Shown piece by piece: positions 23,706 to 33,851 of a DNA stretch of 64,000 bases (positions within the stretch are counted from its first letter, which is position 1; each line of letters opens with the position of its first letter). Location: positions 4,340,001-4,404,000 of the forward strand of contig NZ_CP012697.1 in NCBI RefSeq assembly GCF_001314225.1, given 5' to 3'. The DNA is from Microbacterium sp. No. 7 (lineage in GTDB: Bacteria > Actinomycetota > Actinomycetes > Actinomycetales > Microbacteriaceae). A model generated the notes under the pieces. The model was not told where the DNA came from. It saw only the letters and a program-made list of their open reading frames with translations, and ran no database searches. A program made the position numbers and the translations under genes.

Positions 23706-24929
23706 CTACCACGCGCCGTGGCGGCGCTCCCACGCGTCCTCGACCGTGTCCCGACGCGACACGAGGATGCCGGCCGGCACGGCGCACGCGAGCAGGGCGG
23801 CGTAGAGGAAGAGCGGGGGCGCCCAGTCGCCCGTCGCCTCGTGCAGCAGGCCGAAAAGCAGCGGGACGAACGCCGCGATGCCGTAGCCGACGCTCTGCGC
23901 GAAGCCGCTGAGGCCCACGATGCCCTCGGGCGTCCGCGCGCGCAGCTGCATCAGCACGAGCACGAGCGAGAACAGCGCCTGCGGGATCGCGAAGAGCGTC
24001 ACCCACAGCCACGGCGCCGCCGCAGGGGCGAAGACGAGCCCCGCGACGCCTGCGAACCCGGTCAGCGCCGACACGACGTACACGATCGCGGGGCGTCGCC
24101 AGCGGACGACCACGACGGGCACCATCAGGGCGAGCGGAAAGGCGATCGCGCCGAACAGCGCGAGCAGCGCCCCGGCCTCGGCGGCCGGGATGCCCGCCGT
24201 GTCGACGAGGATCTGCGGCAGCCACGCGAACGCCGCATACGCCGTCGCGGCCGAGGCGGCGAAGATCACCGTGAGCGCCCAGGCGAGCGGCAGGCGCAGG
24301 AGCCGGCGGAGCACGGCCGGCGGCGGGGAGCCGGCCTCGACGACCTCGCTGTGCCGGCGCCTTGCGAGCGCGAGCCACGGCACGGCCGCCATGAGCGCGA
24401 ACACGCACCACATCCCGAGCGAGACGCGCCAGCCCGCGGCGTCCGCGACCGGCACCGCCACGAGCGGGGGCACGAACGCGGCCACGGCGAGCATCGCCGA
24501 GTACACGCTCGTCATCGCGCCGATGCGGTCGGGGAAGTAGGCCTTCACGAGCGGCGGGGTCACGACGTTGCCGGCGCCCGCGGCGACGAAGATGAGCACG
24601 GTGCCGATCAGCAGCACGGCGCCGTTCGGCGCGAACGCCCGCAGCGCGATGGCGCCCGCGATCACGAGCATGACGACGGTCGCGAGCTGCTCGAGCCCGA
24701 ACCGGCGCACCAGCGCGGGGGTCAGGATGCCGACGACCGCGAAGCACACGGGTGGGACGGTGCCGATGAGCCCCATCATCCACGCCGGCACGGCGAAGTC
24801 CTGCTGCACGTACGCCACGACGGGCGAGAGCGCGGCGACCGCGGAGCGCAGCGAGAACGCCACGAGCACGATGCCGACGAGGGCCAGCACGCGCCCCCGC
24901 CACACCGGACGGGACGCGACGGTTCTCAC
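23706..24929 (-). CDS. MFS transporter, CynX/NimT-like
   Basis: The 407-residue protein has twelve helices. The start LALVGIVLVAFSLRSAVAALSPV is typical of the CynX (cyanate) and NimT (2-nitroimidazole) branch of the major facilitator superfamily, which carries small anions or drugs. The substrate is unknown. The GTG at 24929 lies six bases after TAGGCT (minus strand, 24936-24941), so it is probably leaderless. Four 108-bp repeat elements separate it from purF. Confidence 0.87.
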   Translation of the reverse strand: MRTVASRPVWRGRVLALVGIVLVAFSLRSAVAALSPVVAYVQQDFAVPAWMMGLIGTVPPVCFAVVGILTPALVRRFGLEQLATVVMLVIAGAIALRAFAPNGAVLLIGTVLIFVAAGAGNVVTPPLVKAYFPDRIGAMTSVYSAMLAVAAFVPPLVAVPVADAAGWRVSLGMWCVFALMAAVPWLALARRRHSEVVEAGSPPPAVLRRLLRLPLAWALTVIFAASAATAYAAFAWLPQILVDTAGIPAAEAGALLALFGAIAFPLALMVPVVVVRWRRPAIVYVVSALTGFAGVAGLVFAPAAAPWLWVTLFAIPQALFSLVLVLMQLRARTPEGIVGLSGFAQSVGYGIAAFVPLLFGLLHEATGDWAPPLFLYAALLACAVPAGILVSRRDTVEDAWERRHGAW

Positions 24930-24995
24930 CGGTACAGCCTAGGCCCGATCGCGCACCCGCCCCGCGGACCGAGACCGCCCACCCCCGCGTTGACC

Positions 24996-25556
24996 CCCGC
25001 TGGTTGAGTAGCCGCCGCAGGCGGCGTATCGAAACCCATGTAACGGTCCGTGGGAAGGGTCTCGATACACTCGCGGCTCCGCCGCGAGCACTCGACCAAC
25101 GGGACCAGACGCACCCGCAACCCGCACCTGCGCCCGCGCACACACCCCCGCTGGTTGAGTAGCCGCCGGAGGCGGCGTATCGAAACCCGTCTAACGGTCC
25201 GTTAGGAGGGTCTCGATACACTCGCGGCTCCGCCGCGAGCACTCGACCAGCGGGACGGGACGCCCCCGCAACCCGCCACCGCAACCCGCACCCGCACCAC
25301 ACACCCCCGCTGGTTGAGTAGCCGCCGCAGGCGGCGTATCGAAACCCGTCTAACGGTCCGCGAGGAGGGTCTCGATACACTCGCGGCTTCGCCGCGAGCA
25401 CTCGACCAGCGGGACCAGACGCACCCGCAACCCACACCCGCACACACCCCCGCTGGTTGAGTAGTCGCCGCAGGCGGCGTATCGAAGCCCATCTAACGGT
25501 CCGTTAGGAGGGTCTCGATACACTCGCGGCTCCGCCGCGAGCACTCGACCAGCGGG
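24996..25556. repeat. Four 108-bp cloverleaf-type elements
   Basis: The copies are at 24996-25103, 25147-25254, 25306-25413 and 25449-25556, each exactly 108 bp. Every copy begins CCCGCTGGTTGAGTAG, has a GC hairpin (GCCGCCGCAGGCGGC), then GTATCGAAACCC, a small apical hairpin (CTAACGG/CCGTTAG in the best copies), GGGTCTCGATAC, a second GC hairpin (CGCGGCTCCGCCGCG) and ends CACTCGACCAGCGGG. The outer and middle segments pair, giving a long stem with two side hairpins and one apical hairpin. They fill the 643-bp gap between purF and the MFS gene; C/A-rich spacers separate them. Confidence 0.9.
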
Positions 25557-25572
25557 GTGCCGTCCGGGGTGG

Positions 25573-27060
25573 TCAGCTCGACTGGGTCTCCTCGACCCAG
25601 CCGAGGTATTCGTCGGAGACGGTGCCGGTGATGTACCGGCCGTCGAAGCAGCTGAGGTCGAGGTCGTCGACGTCGGGGGTGCCGTCGAGGATCGCGGCCT
25701 TCAGGTCGGCGACCTCCTGGTACACGAGGTAGTCGGCGCCGAGCTCCGCGGCGATCTCGGGGATCGTGCGGCCGTGCGCGACGAGCTCGTGCCGCGACGG
25801 CATGTTGATGCCGTACACGTGCGGAAAGCGCACGGGCGGCGCGGCCGAGGCGAACGTGACGGAGGAGGCCCCGGCATCCCGGGCCATCTGGATGATCTCC
25901 TTCGACGTCGTGCCGCGCACGATCGAGTCGTCGATGAGCAGCACGTTCTTGCCCTTGAACTCGCTGGACATCGCGTTGAGCTTCTGGCGCACGCTCTTCT
26001 TGCGCACCGCCTGGCCGGGCATGATGAACGTGCGGCCGACGTAGCGGTTCTTGTAGAAGCCCTCGCGGTATTCGATGCCGAGCCGCCGGGCGACCTGCAT
26101 CGCCGCGGGCCGGGCCGAGTCGGGGATCGGCATGACGACGTCGATCGTCCCCGGAGGGGTGTACTTGGCGATCGTGTCGGCGAGCCGCTCGCCCATGCGC
26201 AGGCGCGCCTCGTACACCGAGATGCCGTTCATGATGCTGTCGGGGCGCGCGAGGTACACGTACTCGAACGCGCACGGCGCGAGCTGCGGCGACTCGGCGC
26301 ACTGCCGCGTGTGCAGGCGTCCCTCGTTGTCGATGAACACCGCCTCGCCCGGCTCGACGTCGCGCACGACCTCGAAGCCGCCGTTCTCGAGGACGAGCGA
26401 CTCGGATGCCACGGTCCACTCGTAGCGCGGCGCGCCTTCCGCGCCCGGGCCCTGGTTCTCGGCGCGGCGCGTGCCGAGGATGAGCGGACGGATGCCGAAC
26501 GGGTCGCGGAAGGCGAGCAGACCGTAGCCGGCGATGAGGGCGATCGCGGCGTACGAGCCCTCGACGCGGCGGTGCACCCGCGCGACGGCCTCGAAGATCT
26601 GCGCGGGGTCGAGCTCGAGGCCCGAGATGACGGCCTGCAGCTCGTTGGCGAGCACGTTCACGAGCAGCTCGGTGTCGGAGCTCGTGTTGAGGTGCCGGCG
26701 GTCGGTGCGGAAGAGCTCCTCGGTGAGCTCGCGCGTGTTGGTGAGGTTGCCGTTGTGCACGAGCACGATGCCGTAGGGGGCGTTGACGTAGAACGGCTGC
26801 GCCTCCTCCTCCGACGAGGCCGTGCCCTTCGTCGCGTAGCGCACGTGCCCGAGGCCGACGTTGCCCAGCAGCGAGCGCATGTCGCGCGTGCGGAAGGCCT
26901 GCGCGACCTGGCCCTTGGCCTTGACGAGGTGGAAGACGCCGTTGGGCTCGCTCGTCGCGATGCCGGTGGAGTCCTGTCCGCGGTGCTGCAGAAGGAGCAG
27001 CGAGTCGTAGATCTCCTGGTTGACGGGACCCTGACCGACGATGCCGACGATGCCGCACAT
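25573..27060 (-). CDS. purF: Amidophosphoribosyltransferase
   Basis: The 495-residue enzyme makes phosphoribosylamine from PRPP and glutamine, the first step of purine synthesis. The Ntn glutaminase starts at MCGIVGIVG (Cys2 is the nucleophile; no long propeptide precedes it) with QHRGQDSTG and VRYAT. The phosphoribosyltransferase half has the PRPP loop LLIDDSIVRGTTS. It starts six bases after purM, so the two form an operon. The cloverleaf-type repeats lie directly downstream. Confidence 0.98.
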   Translation of the reverse strand: MCGIVGIVGQGPVNQEIYDSLLLLQHRGQDSTGIATSEPNGVFHLVKAKGQVAQAFRTRDMRSLLGNVGLGHVRYATKGTASSEEEAQPFYVNAPYGIVLVHNGNLTNTRELTEELFRTDRRHLNTSSDTELLVNVLANELQAVISGLELDPAQIFEAVARVHRRVEGSYAAIALIAGYGLLAFRDPFGIRPLILGTRRAENQGPGAEGAPRYEWTVASESLVLENGGFEVVRDVEPGEAVFIDNEGRLHTRQCAESPQLAPCAFEYVYLARPDSIMNGISVYEARLRMGERLADTIAKYTPPGTIDVVMPIPDSARPAAMQVARRLGIEYREGFYKNRYVGRTFIMPGQAVRKKSVRQKLNAMSSEFKGKNVLLIDDSIVRGTTSKEIIQMARDAGASSVTFASAAPPVRFPHVYGINMPSRHELVAHGRTIPEIAAELGADYLVYQEVADLKAAILDGTPDVDDLDLSCFDGRYITGTVSDEYLGWVEETQSS

Positions 27061-27066
27061 GGGGTG

Positions 27067-28212
27067 TTATTTCGCTCCGTATGTTCCGATGAGGCGCACC
27101 GCGCCGCCGTCGACGCCCTTGGCGCCTTCCTCGAAGTGGCCCTCGGGGCGGGCGCCCGTGCGCACGACCCCGGCCTGCCACGTGTCGATGCCGCGGGCCG
27201 CGAGGCGCGCGATCGCGGCGTCGGCGGAGGCGGGGGCGACGACGGCGAGGAAGCCGATGCCGAGGTTCCAGGTGCCCTCCGTGCTCTCCAAGCCGAGCCC
27301 GCCGAGGTCGGCGAGCACGCGGAACACGGGCGCGGGCGACCACGTGGAGCGGTCGAGCTCGACCCACGTGCCCTGCGGCAGCACGCGCGCGAGGTTCGCG
27401 GCGATGCCGCCGCCCGTGACGTGGCTGAGCGAGCGGATGCCGTCTCCCTCGGCATCCAGCAGGTCGAGCAGCGGCGTCGTGTAGAGCCGCGTCGGCTCGA
27501 GCAGGGCCTCGCCCCACGTCGTGCCGAGGTCGGCGGAGCGGTCGGCGTAGCCGATGCCGCGCTCGGCGAGGATGTGCCGCACGAGCGAGAAGCCGTTGGA
27601 GTGCAGGCCGCTGCTCGCGAGCGCGAGCACGACGTCGTCGTCCCGCACGTGCTCGGCGCCGCGCACGCGGCTCGCCTCGACGACGCCCGTCGCGGCGCCC
27701 GCGACGTCGTAGTCGTCGGGTCCGAGCAGGCCGGGGTGCTCGGCGGTCTCGCCGCCGACGAGCGCCGTGCCGGTCTGCTCGCAGCCGAGCGCGATGCCGC
27801 GCACGATGTCGGCGATGCGCTCGGGCACGACCTTGCCGCACGCGATGTAGTCGGTCATGAACAGGGGCTTGGCACCCACCACGACGATGTCGTCGACGAC
27901 CATGCCGACGAGGTCGAGGCCGATCGTGTCGTGCTTGTCGATCGCCTGCGCGATCGCCACCTTCGTGCCGACGCCGTCGGTGCTGGTCGCGAGCAGCGGG
28001 GCGTCGTAGGCCTTCAGCGCGCTCGCGTCGAAGAGGCCGGCGAAGCCGCCCACGCCGCCGAGCACCTCGGCGCCGTGGGTGCGCCGCACCGCCGCCTTCA
28101 TGAGGTCGACGGCCAGATCGCCCGCCGCGGTGTCGACGCCGGCGGCGGCATAGGGGTTCGATGCTGACGCGTCCGTTCGGGCGGACGCGTCGTCGCTGGG
28201 GCTGGATACCAC
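27067..28212 (-). CDS. purM: Phosphoribosylformylglycinamidine cyclo-ligase (AIR synthetase)
   Basis: The 381-residue enzyme closes the imidazole ring to give AIR. It shows STDGVGTK, GMVVDDIVVVGAKPL, GGETAEHPG and the late SHVTGGGIAANLAR. The first about 20 residues are Ser/Ala/Asp-rich and not conserved. The GTG at 28212 lies six bases after TAGGCT (minus strand, 28219-28224), so the purM-purF transcript is probably leaderless. Confidence 0.97.
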   Translation of the reverse strand: MVSSPSDDASARTDASASNPYAAAGVDTAAGDLAVDLMKAAVRRTHGAEVLGGVGGFAGLFDASALKAYDAPLLATSTDGVGTKVAIAQAIDKHDTIGLDLVGMVVDDIVVVGAKPLFMTDYIACGKVVPERIADIVRGIALGCEQTGTALVGGETAEHPGLLGPDDYDVAGAATGVVEASRVRGAEHVRDDDVVLALASSGLHSNGFSLVRHILAERGIGYADRSADLGTTWGEALLEPTRLYTTPLLDLLDAEGDGIRSLSHVTGGGIAANLARVLPQGTWVELDRSTWSPAPVFRVLADLGGLGLESTEGTWNLGIGFLAVVAPASADAAIARLAARGIDTWQAGVVRTGARPEGHFEEGAKGVDGGAVRLIGTYGAK

Positions 28213-28218
28213 CCGACT

Positions 28219-28316
28219 AGCCTACCCGCGCCGCCGACATGCCCGTTGCGGGGCGACCGGCGCGCACTCCGGCATCCGGCATCGGCGCCCGCGGTCGCGC
28301 GGCGGATCCGTAGGAT
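28219..28316. promoter_or_regulatory. Divergent leaderless promoters of purM and the 28324 gene
   Basis: On the minus strand, TAGGCT (28219-28224) precedes the purM GTG by six bases. On the plus strand, TAGGAT (28311-28316) precedes the ATG at 28324 by seven bases. No ribosome site fits either gene. No clear purine operator is visible between them. Confidence 0.6.
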
Positions 28317-28323
28317 GGGCGGC

Positions 28324-28917
28324 ATGAGCGCAGCCGATCGACCCGAGTGGGTCGTGCGAGAGGACGCCGGCCTTCCGGTGCTCGCCGCGCTGTACCTGCG
28401 CCAGGTGCTCGGCATCCGCCTTCCCGCCGCGCTGCCGCACGTGCGCGGCGTCGAGGCGGGCCCGCCGTGCGACGATCCGGGGCTCGAGGCGCAATGGAAC
28501 CGCTTCTGGGACCTCACCGTGGAGCCGCAGGCCCATCCCTCGCCCGTGCCGCTCGACCTCGTCGACGGGTTCGGCACGCTCGCCGTGCTGCCCGTCGAGG
28601 GGTTCCAGGAGCTGCGCCGCGCGTTCGCGCCGCACGGCCCGGCGGCCCTCGCGTTCGCGCAGGGCGCGCACGACCGGTACCGGGCGACGCTCGGCTCGGG
28701 CCCGTCGTACCGCGCCTACGCGAGCGCGATCGCCCAGCACGAGCGGCAGACCGGCCGGCCGGCCCACTCGTTCACGCTCAACGTGCACGTGCTGCCGCTC
28801 GCGCAGCGCGGCGTGTGGTGGATCGGCACGCAGACCGTCGCGGTGACCGATCGCCTGCGCAGCGACGTCGTCGAGTTCGACGCCGCGATCGCCCCGGTCA
28901 TCGCCGAGCTGGCGTAG
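28324..28917 (+). CDS. Conserved hypothetical protein
   Basis: The 197-residue protein has no signal or membrane segment. It is rich in Trp and His in short conserved-looking blocks (QWNRFWDLTVEPQAHPSPVP, HVLPLAQRGVWWIG) but matches no family I can name with confidence. Probably leaderless (see the promoter at 28311). It faces the minus-strand membrane protein across an inverted tandem array. Confidence 0.65.
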   Translation: MSAADRPEWVVREDAGLPVLAALYLRQVLGIRLPAALPHVRGVEAGPPCDDPGLEAQWNRFWDLTVEPQAHPSPVPLDLVDGFGTLAVLPVEGFQELRRAFAPHGPAALAFAQGAHDRYRATLGSGPSYRAYASAIAQHERQTGRPAHSFTLNVHVLPLAQRGVWWIGTQTVAVTDRLRSDVVEFDAAIAPVIAELA

Positions 28918-28971
28918 CCGCGCCCGCGGCCCCCGCCCCTGTCTCCGTCGCGCCCCGCCCGCGTCTTGCCC

Positions 28972-29158
28972 CGCGAGGGTGCCGGTTGTTTCCGCGAGGG
29001 TGCCGGTTCCGGCCACGAGGGTGCTTTCAGGACGGATCCCGGAGCACCCTCGCGAGAACAACTGGCACCCCCGCGAGAACAACTAGCACCCCCGCGAGAA
29101 CAACTAGCACCCCCGCGAGAACAACTAGCACCCTCGCGAGAACAACTGGCACCCCCGG
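28972..29158. repeat. Inverted tandem array, GAGGGTGC family (copy 2), 21-bp period
   Basis: Three units in one orientation (GCGAGGGTGCCGGTTGTTTC type, 28972-29025) are followed, after a short spacer, by five exact 21-bp tandem units (GCACCCCCGCGAGAACAACTA type) at 29044-29148 and a partial sixth. It lies between convergent genes. There are no unique spacers between units. Confidence 0.8.
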
Positions 29159-29175
29159 GAGAGGGGGTGTGAGGG

Positions 29176-29499
29176 TCAGTCGGGCTCGATGATGCGGTCG
29201 CGGGAGATGGTGACCTCGCGGGTGCGGCGTCCGACGGTGCGGTCGAGCACGACCGCGACGACCCCGCCGAGGATCAGGCCGATCGGCACGCAGAACAGCA
29301 GCAGGAAGCCGAAGACCTGACCCGTGCTGTACGCGACGGTCGTGAACGGGCTGCGCTCGTCCGAGCCGTCGAAGGCGAACGTGAGGATGAGCGCCGTGAG
29401 GACGCCGAGGGCCGCGCCGAGCAGGAAGAACACCGAGAACCGGGGTGCCCGGCGCACGCGCGCCGTCTCGATGGTGTGCTGCGGGGGCGTGTCGGACAT
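29176..29499 (-). CDS. Small membrane protein, unknown function
   Basis: The 107-residue protein has two helices (about 22-45 and 60-88) and a basic C-terminal segment ending in acidic residues. A Thr-Gln-His rich N-terminus precedes helix 1. I do not recognise the family. GAGAAT (minus strand, 29507-29512) lies seven bases before the ATG, compatible with a leaderless transcript. Confidence 0.65.
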   Translation of the reverse strand: MSDTPPQHTIETARVRRAPRFSVFFLLGAALGVLTALILTFAFDGSDERSPFTTVAYSTGQVFGFLLLFCVPIGLILGGVVAVVLDRTVGRRTREVTISRDRIIEPD

Positions 29500-29524
29500 G
29501 GCATCCATTCTCTCATCCCGCTCA

Positions 29525-29604
29525 CGGCGGCCGTGATGGCGGCCGCCGTGACGGCACGCCGGAGGGCTCCCGGCGCCGCGATCGCGGTGCCGGGAGCCCT
29601 CCGG
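29525..29604. terminator. Tandem hairpins after the large HtaA-type gene
   Basis: Two hairpins lie downstream of the large HtaA-type gene. ACGGCGGCC pairs with GGCCGCCGT (about 29525-29550). A 16-bp perfect arm CCGGAGGGCTCCCGGC (29559-29574) pairs with 29589-29604; its loop is itself the palindrome CCGCGATCGCGG. No U-run follows, but the stability suggests termination or mRNA protection. Confidence 0.65.
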
Positions 29605-29611
29605 ACGGATG

Positions 29612-32600
29612 TCAGACGCGCTGAGCGCGACGACGGGCGACGACGAGGGCGCCGCCGATCGCGAGCAGGGCGAGTCCGATCCAGAGCGTGCTGTACGGGC
29701 TCTCACCGCCGGTCGACGCGAGGCCGCCCGACGTGATCGCGGTGCACGGCACGTCTGCGCCGATCGGCAGCGTGAACGACACCGCGTCGAGGTCGGTGCC
29801 CGCGCTGTAGAAGCCCGCGAACGCGGCGGCTCCCGCGTCGGAGAGCGTCGCCGAGGCGCCCGACCAGCTGACGACGCCGCCCGAGGTGGACGCCGCCGGC
29901 AGCGACAGGTCGGCCAGCAGCACGCCGCTCGCGTTCAGGCCGGCGCTGCCGCCGTATCCCTTGGACGAGACGTCGGCGAACAGCGCCGCCGAGCCCGCGC
30001 CGTAGATCTCGATGCGGGGGTTCGAGATCGTCAGGTCGAGCTGGCCGCTGTGACCGGTGAACGATGCCGAGCCGCCGAAGGCGACCGAGCCGCGCTGGAC
30101 GTCGGACTTGTAGGAGCCCGAGCCGGCGCCCCAGCCGATCGAGTACGAGCCCTTCGCGATCGGACCCTCGACGTAGCTGCGGAAGCTCTGCTTCACGCCC
30201 CACTCGAGAGTCGCACCCGCGACGCCGCCGGCGACGCACTGCTTCTCGCCGGCGCTGCCCGAGCCGCTGGAGCCGCCCTGGCCGGTGCTTCCGGTGCCTC
30301 CGGCACCGCCCGTGCCGCCCTGGCTGCCCGGCGGGGTCGGCGTGACCGTCGCGGCGGCCGTCACCGTGATGGGCCGCGAGACCGAGGCGTCACCGGCCAC
30401 GGCGACGACGGTGTGCGCGCCGACCGCGAACCCGGCCGGGATCGTGCCCGTCACGCTGAACGCGCCCGCGGCGTCGACCGCGGCCTTGCCCAGCACGAAC
30501 GGCTCCGAGTTGACCGTGACGATGGCCTCCAGGCCGGCCGGGAAGCCCGTGCCGCGCACCGTGAGCGTTCCGCCCTGCGCGACGGTCACCGTGCTCAGCG
30601 CGATCGACGGCCCGCCGTCGTCCGGCGTCTCGGGCGCGTCGGCGCCGACCCGCACGGGCGTGAAGGTGTCGAGCGACCGGTCCGTGGCCGACAGCCCGTG
30701 CGCGGCGGAGGTCGCGACATGGTACGACTTCGCCATGTCGAGCGTGCCGGCGGGGATCGTCAGCGTCGTGGTGAACGCCCCGTTCGAGAGCTGGCTCGGC
30801 TGCACCCAGCCCATGGCGATCCAGCCGTCGTTCGGCAGCGCGGAGCCGCCCGACCACACGGAGGTCTCACCGAACAGCACGTACACGCCGTGCTGAGCGC
30901 TGGGACCGGAGAAGCCCGTGCCGCGGATCGTCAGGACGTTCTCGATCGCGGGGTCGAGCCCGCTGTTCGGGGTGACCGTGACCCGCGGGCCCTGGGGCTG
31001 CGGCGTCGGGGTGGGCGTCACCGTCGGGGTCGGGGTCACCGTCGGGGTGGGGGTGACCGTCGGCGTCGGGGTCACCGTCGGCGTCGGCGTCGGCGTGACG
31101 ACGTTCGCCACCGGCACCGGCGTGAAGGTGTCCAGCGAGCGGTCGGTCGCCGACAGCCCGTGCGCGGCCGACGTGACGACCTGGTAGGTCTTCGCCGGAT
31201 CGAGCACCCCGGCCGGGATCGTCAGCGTCGTCGTGAACGAGCCGCCGCTGATGTTCCTCGGCTGCACCCAGCCCTGTGCGATCCAGCCGTCGCTCGGCAG
31301 GGCCGAGCCGCCCGACCACACCGAGGTCTCGCCGAAGAGCACGTATGCGCCGTCGGCGGCACCGGGGCCGGTGAAGTTCGTGCCCGTCACCGTCAGCACG
31401 TTCTCGACGCGGGGGTCGAGCGGAGCGTTCGGGGTCACCGTCACCGTCGGCGCGTTCGGCGCCGGCGTCACGGTCGGGGTGGGCGTCGGAGTGACCGTCG
31501 GGGTCACCGTGGGCGTCGGCGTCACGGTGGGCGTGGGCGTCACCGTGGGCGTGGGCGTCACCGTGGGCGTCGGCGTCACCGTGGGCGTCGGCGTCACCGT
31601 CGGAGTCGGCGTCACCGTGGGTGTCGGCGTCACGGTCGGCGCGGGGGCGAAGGTCACCTCGGTGAACGTCGAGAACGCCGCGTAGGTGGAACCGCTGCCC
31701 GCGTAGGTGCGCACGCCGTAGCGCGCATCCTCGGGAGCGCCGTCCATCTCCAGGGCACCGATCTGCAGCGTGAAGCCACCCTCGTCGTCGATCACGACCG
31801 CTCCCGCGTCCGCACCGCCGACCGTCGCGGCACCGCTGGCATCCAGCGCCCACTTCGTGTAGTCGGCACCGCGGCCGGCGGCCTTCCAGGTCGTGCCGTC
31901 GTAGTACCCGAACGCGACGTACGAGCCGCCGAACTTGCCCGAGAGCGGAGCACGCGTGCCATCGGTGGCCGGCGGGTTCGGCACGAAGCCCGTGCCCGTC
32001 ACCGTGATCGTGTCACCGACCGGGTTCAGGCCCGTCTTCTTGTCGAGCGCGACCGTCACCTCCGGCACCTCGGGCGTCGGCGTCGGCGTCGCCGTGGGAG
32101 TCGGCGTCGCGGTCGGCGTCGGCGCGGCCGGCGTGAAGGCCACGGGGACCGCCAGCTCCTGGGCCGCGTTCGGCGGCGTTCCCACGCCACCGGGGTAGGT
32201 GTAGATGCCCCAGTTGCCGCCGTCGAGCGGGGCCGCGGGGCTCAGCAGCGTGACCGTCGCCTCGAAGGCGCCGTCCTCGTCCAGCGGCGCCCACGCGTCC
32301 TGGATGATGTAGCGGAACTGCGGCGGCACCTGCTCGAGCACGCTCTCCGCCAGTGCCCACACGCGCGAGCCGGAGTTCATGGTGCGCTGGCTCGATTCGG
32401 CGCCCGTCGACGGCTGCCAGGTGTCGGCGAAGCTGCCGAACACCACGAACGTGCCCTGCGGCAGATCGGCCGGGATCGGCACGCCCTGACCGCCGACGTT
32501 GGCCGCGGGGTCGAACCCGGTGCCGCGCACGACGAGCGCGTCGCCCTCGGCCATCGGCTGACCCGTGTAGGGCGTCACGCCGTCGGCGAGGAACACGTCG

Positions 32601-33793
32601 ATCGCGGGCGTGAACACCTTCGGCGCGGGGGCGAAGGTCACCTCGGTGAACGTCGAGAACGCCGCGTAGGTGGAACCGCTGCCCGCGTAGGTGCGCACGC
32701 CGTAGCGCGCATCCTCGGGAGCGCCGTCCATCTCCAGCGCCCCGATCTGCAGCGTGAAGCCACCCTGATCGTCGATCACGACCGCACCGGCGTCCGCACC
32801 GCCGACCGTCGCGGCACCGCTGGCATCCAGCGCCCACTTCGTGTAATCGGCACCGCGGCCGGCGGCCTTCCAGGTCGTGCCGTCGTAGTACCCGAACGCG
32901 ACATACGAGCCGCCGAACTTGCCCGAGAGCGGAGCACGCGTGCCGTTCGTGCCGGGCGGGTTCGGCACGAAGCCCGTGCCGGTCACCGTGATCGTGTCAC
33001 CGGCCGGGTTCAGGCCCGTCTTCTTGTCGAGCGCGACCGTCACCTCCGGCACGTCGGGGTTCGGCGTGGGGGTGGGGGTCACGGTCGGCGTCGGAGTCGC
33101 CGTGGGGGTCGGGGTGGCCGTCGGCGTGGGAGTGGCCGTCGGCGTCGGAGTCGCCGTCGGAGTAGGCGTCGCCGTGGGCGTCGGAGTCGCGGTCGGCGTC
33201 GGAGTCGCCGTGGGAGTAGGCGTGGCCGTCGGAGTAGGCGTCGCCGTCGGCGTCGGAGTAGCCGTCGGAGTCGGAGTAGCCGTCGGCGTGGGGGTCGGCG
33301 TGGGCGTCGGCGCAGGCGGATACAGCGCGTCCCAGTCGATCGGCACGGGCGTGCGCGCCATGATGTTGCCCGCCTCGGGGTTCGATCGCGACGGCCAGGC
33401 GATGATCTCGTACGACGACTCGCGGTCGAGGTTGGCCGCGCTCTCGGTCAGGGTCGCCTGGATCGAGCCGTTCGCGTCGACGTCGGGGGCCGCGTTCGGC
33501 GTCGAGCCCTGGTCGACGGAGAGGCTGCCCGCCTCGACGAGCGCGACGTAGACGTGCTTGGTGGTCTGACCCGGGTACTGCGGTGCGTCTTCGAAGCCGT
33601 CACCGGTGATGTCGACCACGATGCTGTCGTTCGGGATCTCGGTGACGCTGACGTCCAGGGATGCGGTGGATGCCGCCTGGGCCGGCGCTGCGACGCCGAT
33701 CAGCGCTGCGGACGCGACGAGCGCGCCCGACAGCAGTGTTGCGAGGGCCCGTCGCAGCGACGGCCTTCTGGTTCTCTCCACGACGCTTTCCAC
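29612..33793 (-). CDS. Giant modular HtaA-domain surface protein with LAxTG sorting signal
   Basis: The 1393-residue protein has a signal peptide (cleavage near AQA-A, about residue 41), an N-terminal domain (about 42-155), a Thr-Pro-Ala linker (about 161-245), module A1 (about 247-390), a unique module (about 391-555), module A2 (about 575-718, nearly identical to A1), a Val-Thr-Pro linker, modules B1 (about 777-896) and B2 (about 932-1048), an Ig/IPT-like domain (about 1052-1150), a Gly/Ser linker and one HtaA domain (about 1186-1351: [13 protein letters not shown]). It ends LASTG, a helix and RRRAQRV, a class E sortase signal. HtaA domains bind haem in Corynebacterium. GGGAGG precedes the GTG by seven bases, and iron boxes lie upstream. 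Confidence 0.9.
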   Translation of the reverse strand: MESVVERTRRPSLRRALATLLSGALVASAALIGVAAPAQAASTASLDVSVTEIPNDSIVVDITGDGFEDAPQYPGQTTKHVYVALVEAGSLSVDQGSTPNAAPDVDANGSIQATLTESAANLDRESSYEIIAWPSRSNPEAGNIMARTPVPIDWDALYPPAPTPTPTPTPTATPTPTATPTPTATPTPTATPTPTATPTPTATPTPTATPTPTATPTPTATPTPTATPTPTATPTPTVTPTPTPNPDVPEVTVALDKKTGLNPAGDTITVTGTGFVPNPPGTNGTRAPLSGKFGGSYVAFGYYDGTTWKAAGRGADYTKWALDASGAATVGGADAGAVVIDDQGGFTLQIGALEMDGAPEDARYGVRTYAGSGSTYAAFSTFTEVTFAPAPKVFTPAIDVFLADGVTPYTGQPMAEGDALVVRGTGFDPAANVGGQGVPIPADLPQGTFVVFGSFADTWQPSTGAESSQRTMNSGSRVWALAESVLEQVPPQFRYIIQDAWAPLDEDGAFEATVTLLSPAAPLDGGNWGIYTYPGGVGTPPNAAQELAVPVAFTPAAPTPTATPTPTATPTPTPEVPEVTVALDKKTGLNPVGDTITVTGTGFVPNPPATDGTRAPLSGKFGGSYVAFGYYDGTTWKAAGRGADYTKWALDASGAATVGGADAGAVVIDDEGGFTLQIGALEMDGAPEDARYGVRTYAGSGSTYAAFSTFTEVTFAPAPTVTPTPTVTPTPTVTPTPTVTPTPTVTPTPTVTPTPTVTPTPTVTPTVTPTPTPTVTPAPNAPTVTVTPNAPLDPRVENVLTVTGTNFTGPGAADGAYVLFGETSVWSGGSALPSDGWIAQGWVQPRNISGGSFTTTLTIPAGVLDPAKTYQVVTSAAHGLSATDRSLDTFTPVPVANVVTPTPTPTVTPTPTVTPTPTVTPTPTVTPTPTPQPQGPRVTVTPNSGLDPAIENVLTIRGTGFSGPSAQHGVYVLFGETSVWSGGSALPNDGWIAMGWVQPSQLSNGAFTTTLTIPAGTLDMAKSYHVATSAAHGLSATDRSLDTFTPVRVGADAPETPDDGGPSIALSTVTVAQGGTLTVRGTGFPAGLEAIVTVNSEPFVLGKAAVDAAGAFSVTGTIPAGFAVGAHTVVAVAGDASVSRPITVTAAATVTPTPPGSQGGTGGAGGTGSTGQGGSSGSGSAGEKQCVAGGVAGATLEWGVKQSFRSYVEGPIAKGSYSIGWGAGSGSYKSDVQRGSVAFGGSASFTGHSGQLDLTISNPRIEIYGAGSAALFADVSSKGYGGSAGLNASGVLLADLSLPAASTSGGVVSWSGASATLSDAGAAAFAGFYSAGTDLDAVSFTLPIGADVPCTAITSGGLASTGGESPYSTLWIGLALLAIGGALVVARRRAQRV
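31638..32068. repeat. 431-bp intragenic direct repeat (module A2)
   Basis: This segment repeats at 32622-33052 with a constant offset of 984 bp and no insertion or deletion. Only a few substitutions are visible (for example near 31756, 31775, 31861 and 31961). It encodes module A2 of the HtaA-type protein. Confidence 0.9.
32622..33052. repeat. 431-bp intragenic direct repeat (module A1)
   Basis: This is the partner of 31638-32068 and encodes module A1. It is followed (33060-33310) by the longest Thr-Pro-Ala linker, a DNA run of near-identical 18-bp units that code ATPTPT. Confidence 0.9.
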
Positions 33794-33851
33794 GACGAAG
33801 CCTCCCGGTGTCGGTCAGGGTCTGTGCGCTCAGGTAACACACAGTTTGCGT

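Noticed and set aside
24996..25103. tRNA or tmRNA gene suggested by the cloverleaf fold
   Set aside because: The arms do not have tRNA lengths, there is no T-loop GTTCGA motif in place or acceptor end, and seven near-identical copies in two gaps fit a repeat element better.
24930..25572. Small protein genes inside the repeat field
   Set aside because: All short frames translate the 108-bp element and repeat between copies; none has its own start signals.
28972..29158. CRISPR-like look of evenly spaced repeats
   Set aside because: The 21-bp units follow each other directly with no unique spacers, and no cas genes are near.
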